Shown piece by piece: positions 1 through 7,063 of a stretch of 10,804 nucleotides of DNA. A model generated the notes under the pieces. The model ran no database searches and had not been told where the DNA came from. It saw only the letters and a list, made by a program, of their open reading frames with translations. Position 1 is the first letter of the stretch, and each line of letters opens with the position of its first letter. The translations under genes were made by a program, and so were the position numbers. Source of the stretch: an uncultured Pseudomonadota bacterium (GTDB taxonomy: Bacteria > Pseudomonadota > Gammaproteobacteria > Methylococcales > Methylomonadaceae); assembly GCA_903902945.1 (NCBI GenBank), contig CAIUWU010000288.1:1-10804 (forward strand). Direction: 5' to 3'.

Positions 1-210
1 CAGCAGCAACAGCAAAACAATAGCGCTTTTGAACTGGCCCAGTAGCAGCGCCAGGGTACTGTGAGGTTTACGATAATTAAGCTGATTGTAGCCATCCCGC
101 TCCAGCCTTTTCAGGGCCTCGCCGCTGGTCAGCCCCTGTTCCGAACTGCGTAAAGCGCGCAAATGCTGCCCGGCACCGATACTCCAGAACGCTGCTTGCT
201 TGACTGGCAT
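1..210 (-). CDS. Cation-transporting P-type ATPase, N-terminal 70 residues (cut by window edge)
   Basis: Only the first 70 codons lie in the window. The fragment resembles the cytoplasmic N-terminal domain of P-type cation ATPases (Pfam Cation_ATPase_N). Residues 26-44 carry the typical GLTSGEALKRLERDGYNQL pattern, and residues 59-70 (QFKSAIVLLLLL) are the start of the first membrane helix, where this family usually has QF+SP+VL. Such enzymes use ATP to move Mg2+, Ca2+ or related ions across the inner membrane. The catalytic DKTGT motif and the ion-binding helices are outside the window, so the substrate cannot be read; Mg2+ (MgtA-like) or Ca2+ are the likeliest. The ATG at 210 has an AGGTGG ribosome site about five bases upstream. 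The gene follows epmA by 38 bases on the same strand, with no visible terminator between them, so it may be cotranscribed with efp-epmA. No functional link to EF-P is known to me. Confidence 0.8.
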   Translation of the reverse strand, partial: MPVKQAAFWSIGAGQHLRALRSSEQGLTSGEALKRLERDGYNQLNYRKPHSTLALLLGQFKSAIVLLLLL

Positions 211-248
211 AAATACCACCTGTCGAAAGATCGAAAAGAAACCGGAGT

Positions 249-1223
249 TTAAGCATTCCCCAAAGGAAAAGCCAAAACTTCGCTGATGGCTGCGGCGCGA
301 CTGGCGATCATTAACAGACGGTCGACTCCAATTGCGATGCCGCTGCAATCGGGTAGTCCGGCCTGCAGGGCATCCAATAAATGCTGATCTTTGCTGACTG
401 CGGGCAAACCGTGCTGCCGCCGATAACGAATTTCGGCATCAAAGCGCGCTTCCTGTTCGGCGGCATTGGCCAGTTCAAAAAAACCATTGCCCAGTTCGAT
501 TCCATCGATCAGTACTTCAAAGCGCTCGGCAAGCCGCTGATCCTGGCTATTGAGCCGTGCCAGTGAGGATTGAATGGCGGGATAGTGATAAATCAGCCAG
601 ATAGTTTGTGCATCCTGAGCCGGTTGCACACAGTGACTGAACAAAAAATCCAGCCATAAGGCGTGATCGTCGCCGCACAGATTGTCGGCTTCAGCCAGAC
701 CGCGGCTAACGGCACAAGCCGCATATTGCTGACGATCAAACACCAGGGCATCCAGTCCGGTACAGTCGGCAAAAATTTGCCGGTAGCTAATTTTGCTGAC
801 CCGCCAGTGCCGATCAGCCAATAAGGTTTGCAGCAAATCGGCGACTTCGTCCATTAACTGCTGCAGATCAAAACCCAGCCGATACCATTCCAGAATGGTA
901 AATTCGGGATTGTGCTGCCGGCCGCTTTCGCCGTTTCTGAAGGCTTTGCAAATTTGATAGATGCTGCCGGAACCTGCCGCCAGCAGCCGTTTCATGGCAA
1001 ATTCGGGAGAGGTTTGCAGATACAGGGTTTGCGAATGGGGAACTGCATGATACTGGCTGACAAAAAAATCCAGTTGCGGATCGGTGCCGGTAGCATGGCA
1101 TAACAACGGGGTTTCGACTTCCAGAACCTGGCGTTGTGCAAAAAACTGCCGGATAGCGGCGAGCATTTGCGCCCGATGACGCAAATGCTCAAGACTACAG
1201 AGCGGTTGCCAACCGTTAGTCAC
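249..1223 (-). CDS. epmA: EF-P--(R)-beta-lysine ligase EpmA (PoxA/GenX/YjeA)
   Basis: This is a class II lysyl-tRNA synthetase paralogue without an anticodon-binding domain. It activates (R)-beta-lysine with ATP and transfers it to Lys34 of elongation factor P instead of to tRNA. At 324 aa it is about the length of E. coli EpmA (325). The class II core is visible: motif 2 around residues 95-114 (FRNGES, then HNPEFTILEWY, very close to E. coli EpmA) and motif 3 around 295-302 (GIAIGVDR), followed by the usual short C-terminal tail. The absence of an N-terminal OB fold separates it from LysS. The start is GTG, and its G is also the last base of the efp stop codon (TAGTG), so translation is probably coupled to efp. 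Having the modifying enzyme directly downstream of its substrate supports the call. Confidence 0.96.
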   Translation of the reverse strand: MTNGWQPLCSLEHLRHRAQMLAAIRQFFAQRQVLEVETPLLCHATGTDPQLDFFVSQYHAVPHSQTLYLQTSPEFAMKRLLAAGSGSIYQICKAFRNGESGRQHNPEFTILEWYRLGFDLQQLMDEVADLLQTLLADRHWRVSKISYRQIFADCTGLDALVFDRQQYAACAVSRGLAEADNLCGDDHALWLDFLFSHCVQPAQDAQTIWLIYHYPAIQSSLARLNSQDQRLAERFEVLIDGIELGNGFFELANAAEQEARFDAEIRYRRQHGLPAVSKDQHLLDALQAGLPDCSGIAIGVDRLLMIASRAAAISEVLAFPLGNA

Positions 1224-1792
1224 TATTCTTTAACGCGTGATACGTACTCACCGGTTCTGGTATCGACTTTAATCAGTTCGCCAATTTGCACGAACAGTGG
1301 CACACGCACCACAGCACCGGTTTCCAGGGTGGCCGGTTTACCGCCGCCGCCCGAGGTATCACCTTTCAGGCCGGGATCGGTTTCGGTAATCACCAGTTCA
1401 ACGAAGTTAGGCGGGGTAACTGACAGGGGGGAGTCATTCCACAAAGTCATGGTGCAGACATCCTGCTCTTTTAACCATTTGATGGCTTCGGCCACTGCAT
1501 TTTTGTCGGCCTGATATTGTTCGAAGGTATCAGGCACCATGAAATGCCAGAATTCACCATCGCTGTACAGATATTGCATCTCGCGATCGACTACATCCGC
1601 ACCTTCAACGGTATCACCGGATTTGAATGTGCGCTCGATAACACGGCCGGTTTTCAGGTTTCTAATTCTAACGCGGTTAAACGCCTGCCCTTTGCCCGGC
1701 TTGACAAACTCGTTCTCGATAATCGAACAAGGGTCGTTATCCAGCATGATTTTTAATCCGCCCTTGAATTCGTTGGTGCTATAAATCGCCAT
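1223..1792 (-). CDS. efp: Elongation factor P
   Basis: EF-P binds between the ribosomal P and E sites and promotes peptide bond formation at polyproline stretches. The protein is 189 aa, close to the E. coli length, and aligns with it by eye along its whole length. The modified residue is Lys34 in the loop EFVKPGKGQAF (28-38), which is the lysine-type loop that EpmA/EpmB act on, not the arginine-type loop rhamnosylated by EarP. The C-terminal OB domains carry the family motifs SVTPPNFVEL, TDPGLKGDT and the ending IGELIKVDTRTGEYVSRVKE. The ATG at 1792 was chosen because it gives the conserved MAIYSTNEF start and has a GAGGA ribosome site about five bases upstream. An in-frame start at 1900 would add 36 unrelated residues and run across the divergent promoter into epmB. 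It is the first gene of a probable efp-epmA transcript. Confidence 0.98.
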   Translation of the reverse strand: MAIYSTNEFKGGLKIMLDNDPCSIIENEFVKPGKGQAFNRVRIRNLKTGRVIERTFKSGDTVEGADVVDREMQYLYSDGEFWHFMVPDTFEQYQADKNAVAEAIKWLKEQDVCTMTLWNDSPLSVTPPNFVELVITETDPGLKGDTSGGGGKPATLETGAVVRVPLFVQIGELIKVDTRTGEYVSRVKE

Positions 1793-1825
1793 TTTTTCCT
1801 CGTGAAAACAAACAATAATCCGACG

Positions 1826-1833
1826 ATTATAAT
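1826..1833. promoter_or_regulatory. Palindromic -10 element, candidate bidirectional promoter for efp and epmB
   Basis: ATTATAAT is its own reverse complement, so it supplies a perfect TATAAT on both strands: 1828-1833 for epmB and 1831-1826 for efp. It lies near the middle of the 74-base gap between the two divergent genes. Start sites predicted seven bases downstream would give leaders of about 27 nt for both genes. No good TTGACA is seen at 16-18 bases on either side; the best on the efp side is a weak TTCCGA at 1854-1849. That two-way use occurs is inferred from the sequence only. Confidence 0.55.
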
Positions 1834-1866
1834 GGATAAGATTTTTATTCGGAAACCGGAGTAGTT

Positions 1867-2853
1867 TTGAACACCTCTTCAAGCGCATGGCAGCAAGCAT
1901 TAAACGAAGGATTTAGCGACCTGCACAGTCTTTGCCAACACCTGCAAATCGATCCGCAACAACTGCCCTTACTGGACAATTTTCGCCAGTTCCCGCTCAA
2001 AGTACCGCGTCAGTTTGTCGATTGCATGGAACCCGGCAACCCCGATGACCCGCTGTTGCGACAAATATTACCGCTGCAGCAGGAACTGCTGACCTATCCG
2101 GGCTACCACGATGATCCGGTCGGTGATCTGAATGCCGTTGCCGCAGCGGGGGTGATTCATAAATATCATGGCCGCATCCTGCTGATCACCACTGGCGCCT
2201 GTGCAGTGCATTGCCGTTATTGCTTCCGCCGCAACTTTCCCTATGGCGAACAACAGCTATCCACCCAGAAACAGCAGCAGGCGCTGGCGTTTATTCAACA
2301 ACATCAGGAAATCAGTGAGGTGATTCTGAGTGGCGGCGACCCTTTACTGCTCAATGACAGCAAGTTAGGCCAACTGATTACTGATTTGAGCGGCATTGCT
2401 CACCTAAAGCGAATCCGGATTCACAGCCGGGTGCCGGTGGTTTTGCCATCGCGCATCACACCGGAGCTGTTAGATTTATTAACTGCCCGTGATAAAAAAA
2501 TTATCTTGGTACTGCACAGTAATCACGCTAATGAACTGAGTGATTTGGTAGCGAGTGCCTGTCTGGCGCTGCAACAACGGCAGATCAGCCTGCTTAACCA
2601 GAGCGTGTTGCTGAGAGCGGTTAACGATGATGCGGAAAGCTTGAGGCAATTAAGTGAAAAACTGTTCAGCCTCGGCGTCCTGCCTTATTATCTGCACCAA
2701 CTCGATCAGGCCCGTGGCACGGCGCATTTCGCAGTTGACGATGCAACCGCCAGCCATCTGATAACCGAATTGCGCAGTACGCTGCCGGGTTATCTGGTGC
2801 CCAAGCTGGTCAGAGAACAGGCCGGGGCAGCTTACAAGCTGAACCTTTGCTGA
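1867..2853 (+). CDS. epmB: EF-P--(R)-beta-lysine synthesis: L-lysine 2,3-aminomutase EpmB (YjeK)
   Basis: This is a radical-SAM, PLP-dependent enzyme that converts (S)-alpha-lysine to (R)-beta-lysine, the substrate EpmA puts on EF-P. The iron-sulfur motif CxxxCxxC is at Cys112, Cys116 and Cys119, followed by FRRNFPYGEQ. The SAM-binding ILSGGDPLLL segment follows around residue 150. The C-terminal lysine that would hold PLP is Lys324 (AYKLNLC). At 328 aa it is slightly shorter than the E. coli enzyme (342) and ends four residues after that lysine. It lacks the extra C-terminal region of clostridial lysine 2,3-aminomutases, as expected for EpmB. The start is TTG at 1867, with GGAG at 1858-1861 five bases upstream; no ATG in this frame fits better. 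It is divergent from efp-epmA. Confidence 0.96.
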   Translation: MNTSSSAWQQALNEGFSDLHSLCQHLQIDPQQLPLLDNFRQFPLKVPRQFVDCMEPGNPDDPLLRQILPLQQELLTYPGYHDDPVGDLNAVAAAGVIHKYHGRILLITTGACAVHCRYCFRRNFPYGEQQLSTQKQQQALAFIQQHQEISEVILSGGDPLLLNDSKLGQLITDLSGIAHLKRIRIHSRVPVVLPSRITPELLDLLTARDKKIILVLHSNHANELSDLVASACLALQQRQISLLNQSVLLRAVNDDAESLRQLSEKLFSLGVLPYYLHQLDQARGTAHFAVDDATASHLITELRSTLPGYLVPKLVREQAGAAYKLNLC

Positions 2854-2891
2854 AATAGCCAAAAATAACTGCGCTGGCTGGGATCAGCGTT

Positions 2892-2897
2892 TATAAT
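2892..2897 (+). promoter_or_regulatory. Candidate -10 box upstream of the membrane-protein gene
   Basis: A perfect TATAAT lies 41 bases before the ATG at 2939 in the 85-base gap after epmB. The hexamer at 17-base spacing (2869-2874, CTGCGC) is a poor -35. A short inverted repeat (CGCTG 2872-2876, CAGCG 2885-2889) directly precedes it; this could be a weak epmB terminator or an operator. A start site near 2904 would give a leader of about 35 nt. Confidence 0.4.
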
Positions 2898-2938
2898 CGA
2901 AACATTGTTTTTTTAGAGCCTGTTTTTCATTCAAACCG

Positions 2939-3664
2939 ATGCATCTTACTCTTGATTTTAATGCTTCCTATCTTGCTGCAATCATGATGGGACTGATTAG
3001 CAGCTTACATTGCATCGGCATGTGCGGTTCCATCATCGGCACCCTGACCTTTAGTCTCCAGCCGGAGATTCGTAACAATAAAGCCCGTCTGTTTAAGATT
3101 GTTTTTAACTATAACTTGGGCCGTATTACCAGCTATGCGGTAGCTGGAGCCTTGGTCGGGGTGGTCGCAGAGTTTTTAAGCCTGCCTTTCACACAAGGCC
3201 AAGCTCATCGGGTTCTGCAAATCATTTCGGCGCTGGTAATGACCGGCGCAGGTCTTTATCTGGCTGGCTGGTTTCCCCGCTTTGCCTATATTGAAAAATT
3301 GGGGCGACGGCTCTGGAAAAGAATCGAACCTTTCGGCCGCAGACTGATTCCGGTGAAAAACAGCTGGCAGGCTTTGCTGTTTGGCATGGTCTGGGGCTGG
3401 CTACCTTGCGGTCTGATCTACAGCGCCCTGGCTTTAGCAGCCACGACCGGCAATATTATGCAAAGCAGCCTGACTATGTTCGCCTTCGGCCTCGGGACTT
3501 TACCCGCAGTGATGGGTGTAGGTATAATCACCCCTCTATTAGCACGGCTATCAAAAGCACAGCGCTTTAAACATATTGTCGGATTACTGTTTATTTTATT
3601 CGCACTGTTAGCTGCATTCCCGTCGATCAACCCCATGCGGGTTCAGCACATCATGACGTTTTAA
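2939..3664 (+). CDS. Polytopic inner-membrane protein of the TauE/SafE-DsbD_2 type
   Basis: The 241-aa protein is very hydrophobic, with about six membrane segments: roughly residues 11-36, 62-82, 91-111, 143-166, 174-200 and 211-229. Two family motifs stand out: SSLHCIGMCG in the first helix (His24, Cys25, Cys29) and WLPCGLIYSALA (Cys157) at the start of the fourth. These fit the DsbD_2 family, often annotated as sulfite exporter TauE/SafE. In other proteobacteria, members lie near cbb3 oxidase assembly genes and are linked to copper or thiol handling. The basic loop at 120-140 is predicted cytoplasmic. No oxidase gene is visible here, so the substrate is unknown. The ATG at 2939 has no clear ribosome site; a later start at Met16 or Met17 would cut into the first helix. 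The stop is 11 bases before the next gene, suggesting cotranscription. Confidence 0.8.
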   Translation: MHLTLDFNASYLAAIMMGLISSLHCIGMCGSIIGTLTFSLQPEIRNNKARLFKIVFNYNLGRITSYAVAGALVGVVAEFLSLPFTQGQAHRVLQIISALVMTGAGLYLAGWFPRFAYIEKLGRRLWKRIEPFGRRLIPVKNSWQALLFGMVWGWLPCGLIYSALALAATTGNIMQSSLTMFAFGLGTLPAVMGVGIITPLLARLSKAQRFKHIVGLLFILFALLAAFPSINPMRVQHIMTF

Positions 3665-3675
3665 CGAGGTTTACT

Positions 3676-4632
3676 GTGAGCTATTTCAACTCCATTATTG
3701 GTCAAGCACCTGCTCTCGAATCACTGATTCGCAGCGCACAAGTCGTCGCTGCAACCGATGTCACAGTCCTGATCAAGGGTGAAACCGGAACCGGCAAAGA
3801 AGTTCTGGCGCAAGCCATTCAACAAAGCAGCCCGCGCGCCAACAAACCATTCATTACCTTAAACTGCGCGGCATTACCGGAAAGTTTGGTTGAATCTGAA
3901 ATCTTCGGCCACAAAAAAGGCGCCTTCACCGGTGCCGTTGCCGACAAACAGGGATTATTTGAAGCCGCTGATGGCGGCACCCTGTTTCTCGATGAAATCA
4001 ATTCCTTACCGTTAAGTGTGCAGTCGAAACTGCTGCGTTTTCTGGAAAATGGCGAGTGCATGCCAATCGGCGCCAACAAAGCCAGCAAACTTGACGTCCG
4101 TATCATTGCTGCAACCAACACCGATTTAAACACTCTGATCGACAAGGGCGAGTTCCGCAGTGACTTGTACTTCCGACTCAATGTAATTCCACTGGAATTA
4201 CCCGCATTGAGCCAACGCAAAGAAGACATTGAACCACTGGCTCAACATTTCTTTAAATTGTTTGGCAGTGCGCATAACCTGGAAACACCCAGCCTGAGTA
4301 AAGCGGCTGAAAAAGTATTGCGTAATTACCAATGGCCGGGCAACGTCCGCGAGCTGCGCAATCTCTGCGAACGCCTCTGTATTTTGCTGCCAGGTAAAAT
4401 CATTGAACCTGAAAACCTGCCGCGTGAATACACCGTTGTTGCCGAACCCGCCGCTAACAATAATTTTGTCTTGCCTGAACTGGGCCTGCAACTGGATGCT
4501 CTGGAAGCCGATATGATTTTTCAGGCGCTGACCCGCACCAAAGGCAACCGCAGCAAGTCGGCCCGTCTACTTGGTATTTCCCGCGACACCTTGCTGTATC
4601 GCATGCAAAAGCACGGTCTGGCCAGCCACTAA
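3676..4632 (+). CDS. Sigma-54 interacting AAA+ activator without sensory domain
   Basis: This is a bacterial enhancer-binding protein that would hydrolyse ATP to open sigma-54 promoters. The AAA+ domain starts almost at residue 1: Walker A GETGTGKE (35-42), the sigma-54 contact loop GAFTGA (82-87), Walker B GGTLFLDE (100-107), arginine fingers near Arg161 and Arg167 (FRSDLYFR), and sensor II GNVRELRN (222-229). After a linker (about 252-275), a Fis-type helix-turn-helix ends the protein (about 289-314). All catalytic elements look intact. At 318 aa it has no receiver, GAF or PAS domain, an architecture shared with PspF. Activity must then be set by a partner protein or by expression. The GTG start at 3676 has GAGG at 3666-3669, six bases upstream; it follows the membrane-protein gene by 11 bases. 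Target promoters are unknown. Confidence 0.93.
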   Translation: MSYFNSIIGQAPALESLIRSAQVVAATDVTVLIKGETGTGKEVLAQAIQQSSPRANKPFITLNCAALPESLVESEIFGHKKGAFTGAVADKQGLFEAADGGTLFLDEINSLPLSVQSKLLRFLENGECMPIGANKASKLDVRIIAATNTDLNTLIDKGEFRSDLYFRLNVIPLELPALSQRKEDIEPLAQHFFKLFGSAHNLETPSLSKAAEKVLRNYQWPGNVRELRNLCERLCILLPGKIIEPENLPREYTVVAEPAANNNFVLPELGLQLDALEADMIFQALTRTKGNRSKSARLLGISRDTLLYRMQKHGLASH

Positions 4633-4644
4633 TCTGATTTCTGT

Positions 4645-4676
4645 TTGCTATTCCGTGGCTAACCACGGAATAGCAA
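4645..4676. terminator. Perfect 14-bp hairpin between convergent genes
   Basis: TTGCTATTCCGTGG (4645-4658) pairs without mismatch with CCACGGAATAGCAA (4663-4676) around the loop CTAA. It lies between the stop of the sigma-54 activator (4632) and the stop of pdxJ (4690), which points to a bidirectional terminator. The 3' side is TCTTCCCC on the plus strand and lacks a T run on the minus strand, so efficient intrinsic termination is uncertain. It may also act as an mRNA-end stabiliser. Confidence 0.7.
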
Positions 4677-4689
4677 TCTTCCCCACGCT

Positions 4690-5433
4690 TTAAACTGACT
4701 GTCTCGCTGCCACCATCAGCGTTTTCATATCCCGCACCGTAGTTTCCAATCCGGAAAACAGTGCCTGCGCGATCAGCGCATGGCCGATATTCAATTCGCG
4801 AATCTGCGGAATCCGGCAAATGGCTTCAACATTATGAAAATTCAGACCATGCCCCGCATTCACCTGTAGCCCGGCCTGATGCGCATATTCAGCCGCCTGA
4901 CGAATCCGCGCCAGCTCTTCGAACTGCTCGGCTTTCGTCAAGGCGTCGGCATAACGACCCGTATGCAATTCAATCACCGGAGCACCGGCCCGCAAAGCGG
5001 CATCGATTTGCTTCAGATCAGCATCAATAAACAAAGACACCTCAACACCTGCCGCTGCCAGCATCTGACAGGCATCGGTGATTTTCGCCTGCGCCGCCAA
5101 AACATCCAGGCCACCTTCGGTGGTCAGCTCTTCGCGTTTTTCCGGCACCAGACAACAGGCCACCGGCTTGACCCGACAAGCAATCGCCAGCATGGCATCA
5201 GTCACCGCCATTTCCAGATTGAGCTTGCTGTGTATCAGCTGCTGCAATAAATCGATATCGCGATCTTGAATATGACGACGGTCTTCACGCAAATGCGCGG
5301 TAATCCCGTCGGCACCGGCCTGCTCGGCAACCAGCGCTGCCTGCACCGGCTCTGGATAAGCCGTTCCTCTGGCTTGCCGCACCGTGGCGACATGATCGAT
5401 ATTGACGCCTAATAAGATTGTTTGTTGTTCCAC
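4690..5433 (-). CDS. pdxJ: Pyridoxine 5'-phosphate synthase PdxJ
   Basis: PdxJ condenses 1-deoxy-D-xylulose 5-phosphate with 3-amino-2-oxopropyl phosphate to give pyridoxine 5'-phosphate, the last ring-forming step of DXP-dependent vitamin B6 synthesis in the cytoplasm. The 247-aa TIM-barrel protein has the family motifs GVNIDHVATVRQARGTAYP (9-27), HLREDRRH (47-54) and LEMA with Glu74. It also has the late NAGHGLN and ELNIGHALI segments. His47, Arg49, His54 and Glu74 correspond to the E. coli active-site positions 45, 47, 52 and 72. The start is GTG at 5433; a GGGA lies about 11 bases upstream, which is rather far. The gene is the last of the minus-strand cluster, 29 bases after recO. acpS, which follows pdxJ in E. 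coli, is not present; the cluster ends at the hairpin facing the sigma-54 activator. Confidence 0.98.
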   Translation of the reverse strand: MEQQTILLGVNIDHVATVRQARGTAYPEPVQAALVAEQAGADGITAHLREDRRHIQDRDIDLLQQLIHSKLNLEMAVTDAMLAIACRVKPVACCLVPEKREELTTEGGLDVLAAQAKITDACQMLAAAGVEVSLFIDADLKQIDAALRAGAPVIELHTGRYADALTKAEQFEELARIRQAAEYAHQAGLQVNAGHGLNFHNVEAICRIPQIRELNIGHALIAQALFSGLETTVRDMKTLMVAARQSV

Positions 5434-5462
5434 GCGTTTACAATTCCCTATTGATAATTCAA

Positions 5463-6176
5463 TTATAAATAATGCATCACTTTGGCCAGCACCGCCCGAC
5501 TCTTGAGCGGTTTATCCTGTAAAAAAGGCGCCAGCATCAGACGCAGCAAATACTTGGCCTGGATCAGCGCCCTGCTATCCAAAGGCTGTCTGGTAGCCAA
5601 CATCAGTAGCGTTTGCCCCTCGACGTTGCCTTTCCGATCTGCGACCAGCCCCTGCTGCGGACTATAACGATAAGTCAAGCGACTCTCGACCGGCTCGCCG
5701 CTCAGTGCATCAACATCCAGCTGTACGCCATAGCCGACCTGTTGCAGCAAATCCAGCTCAAAATAACGCAAACAGGACTCAACCTGCTGGCCGGGACTGT
5801 CGGCGAGTTGCTGTAAACAATGCTGATAGAGCATGAATAATTCGGGATCGGGATCGTGTTTATGCAGAAAGCGCTGAATCAGCTCATTGACATAAAAACC
5901 GCAATACAGACTGAGCTTTTGTAGGTCGTGATGCTGCACGTATTCGGCATCCAGCAATAGCTTCAGCTGATTGCGATCAAAATAAGACATGTTAAGCCGT
6001 GCGAACGGCAGCAATAAGCCCGCCGTTTTGGATTTTTGCTTGCGTACACCCTTGGCCAGCACTGACAACAAGCCAAAGTCCTGACTGAATACTTCCAGAA
6101 TCAGACTGGTTTCCCGGTAAGGCTTATGCTGCAAAATATAAACAGGTTGCAGATAAACGACCGAGCTTTCCATCAT
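5463..6176 (-). CDS. recO: DNA repair protein RecO
   Basis: RecO works with RecR to load RecA onto SSB-coated single-stranded DNA in the RecF recombination pathway, and it anneals complementary strands. The protein is 237 aa, near the E. coli size (242). The N-terminal OB fold is recognisable from YILQHKPYRETSLILEVFS, FGLLSVLAKGVRK and the PFARLNMSYF strand (to about residue 80). A helical domain follows with YVNELIQRFL, CLRYFELDLLQQVGYG and the SRAL-LR segment. No zinc-finger cysteine set is seen, as in enterobacterial RecO. Two consecutive ATG codons (6176 and 6173) could start it. The first overlaps the era stop by four bases (ATGA), favouring coupled translation. Position between era and pdxJ matches the E. 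coli order. Confidence 0.96.
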   Translation of the reverse strand: MMESSVVYLQPVYILQHKPYRETSLILEVFSQDFGLLSVLAKGVRKQKSKTAGLLLPFARLNMSYFDRNQLKLLLDAEYVQHHDLQKLSLYCGFYVNELIQRFLHKHDPDPELFMLYQHCLQQLADSPGQQVESCLRYFELDLLQQVGYGVQLDVDALSGEPVESRLTYRYSPQQGLVADRKGNVEGQTLLMLATRQPLDSRALIQAKYLLRLMLAPFLQDKPLKSRAVLAKVMHYL

Positions 6177-7063
6177 TCGATGCTGTCAATGAATCCCAGA
6201 CTTTGCAAGGCACGTTCACTGTCAGACCAGCCTTTTTTAACCTTAACCCATAACTGCAGATAAACCTTCTGATCGATCAGCCGTTCAATATCCTGCCTGG
6301 CTTCGGTACCGATGTTTTTCAGCATCGCGCCTTGCTTGCCGATCACGATACTTTTCTGACTGTCACGCTCGACCAGAATCGCTGCATAAATCTTGCTTAA
6401 TTCAGGATATTCTTCATAGCGCTCGATTTCGACGGTTACCGCATAGGGCAATTCATCACCCAAGCGGCGGGTCAGTTTTTCACGAATGATCTCAGCAGCA
6501 AAAAAACGCTCAGGGCGGTCGGTAATCTGATCTTCCGGAAATATTGCTTCGGCTTCTGGCAACAAATTCATAATTGCCTGCTCCAGCAGCTCCAAGTTCT
6601 GACTTTTCAATGCCGACACCGGGATGATCTCTTGAAACGGGTAAAGCCGCCGGGCTTCCTCAAAAAACGCCAATGAAGCCTGCTTATCTTTAATTTTGTC
6701 GATCTTGTTAATCACCAGAATTACCGGCAAACCGGCCTGATGCAGCTTTTTGAAAATCTGCTGGTCGTAGTCATGCCAGTACAAACCATCCAGCAACCAG
6801 ACCACCACATTCACACCCAGCAAAGCGGTATCGGCAGTTTTGTTCAGATAACGGTTTAAAACTTTTTTCTCATCCTGATGCATGCCCGGCGTATCCATAA
6901 AGATAGCCTGACCCACCGCAGTGGTCTTGATACCCATAATGCGATGCCGTGTCGTCTGCGGCTTACGCGAGGTAATACTGAGTTTCTGGCCCAGCAGATG
7001 GTTCATCAGCGTCGACTTACCGACATTCGGTCTGCCGATTAAGGCAACATATCCACATTTCAT
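6173..7063 (-). CDS. era: GTPase Era, 16S rRNA-binding ribosome assembly factor
   Basis: Era binds the 3' end of 16S rRNA during 30S maturation and couples GTP hydrolysis to ribosome assembly. The 296-aa protein has the GTPase motifs G1 GRPNVGKS (10-17), G3 DTPG (57-60), G4 NKID (119-122) and a G5-like VSALK near 150. The C-terminal type 2 KH domain shows IVIGKQGAMLKNIGTEAR at about 239-256, the RNA-binding GxxG region. The start ATG at 7063 overlaps the rnc stop by four bases (ATGA), and the stop overlaps the recO start in the same way, so three genes are translationally linked. Pairing with rnc makes sense because both act on rRNA maturation. Confidence 0.98.
   Translation of the reverse strand: MKCGYVALIGRPNVGKSTLMNHLLGQKLSITSRKPQTTRHRIMGIKTTAVGQAIFMDTPGMHQDEKKVLNRYLNKTADTALLGVNVVVWLLDGLYWHDYDQQIFKKLHQAGLPVILVINKIDKIKDKQASLAFFEEARRLYPFQEIIPVSALKSQNLELLEQAIMNLLPEAEAIFPEDQITDRPERFFAAEIIREKLTRRLGDELPYAVTVEIERYEEYPELSKIYAAILVERDSQKSIVIGKQGAMLKNIGTEARQDIERLIDQKVYLQLWVKVKKGWSDSERALQSLGFIDSIE

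Noticed and set aside
1134..1514. 126-codon plus-strand frame opposite the end of efp and the start of epmA
   Set aside because: It is antisense to two well-conserved genes, and its translation shows no domain or ribosome site; a frame shadow.
1793..1900. Longer efp start adding 36 residues
   Set aside because: It crosses the divergent promoter and the epmB start, and is not homologous to EF-P; the ATG at 1792 has a good ribosome site.
2874..2889. TGGC...AGC resembling a sigma-54 -24/-12 promoter before the membrane-protein gene
   Set aside because: The GG-to-GC spacing is nine bases instead of ten, and the -12 part does not match TTGC; a sigma-70 TATAAT directly follows.
3819..4229. 136-codon minus-strand frame opposite the sigma-54 activator
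   Set aside because: It lies wholly inside the conserved AAA+ coding region and its translation has no recognisable features.
4879..5250. 123-codon plus-strand frame opposite pdxJ
   Set aside because: Antisense to conserved PdxJ motifs; composition is what a shadow frame would give.
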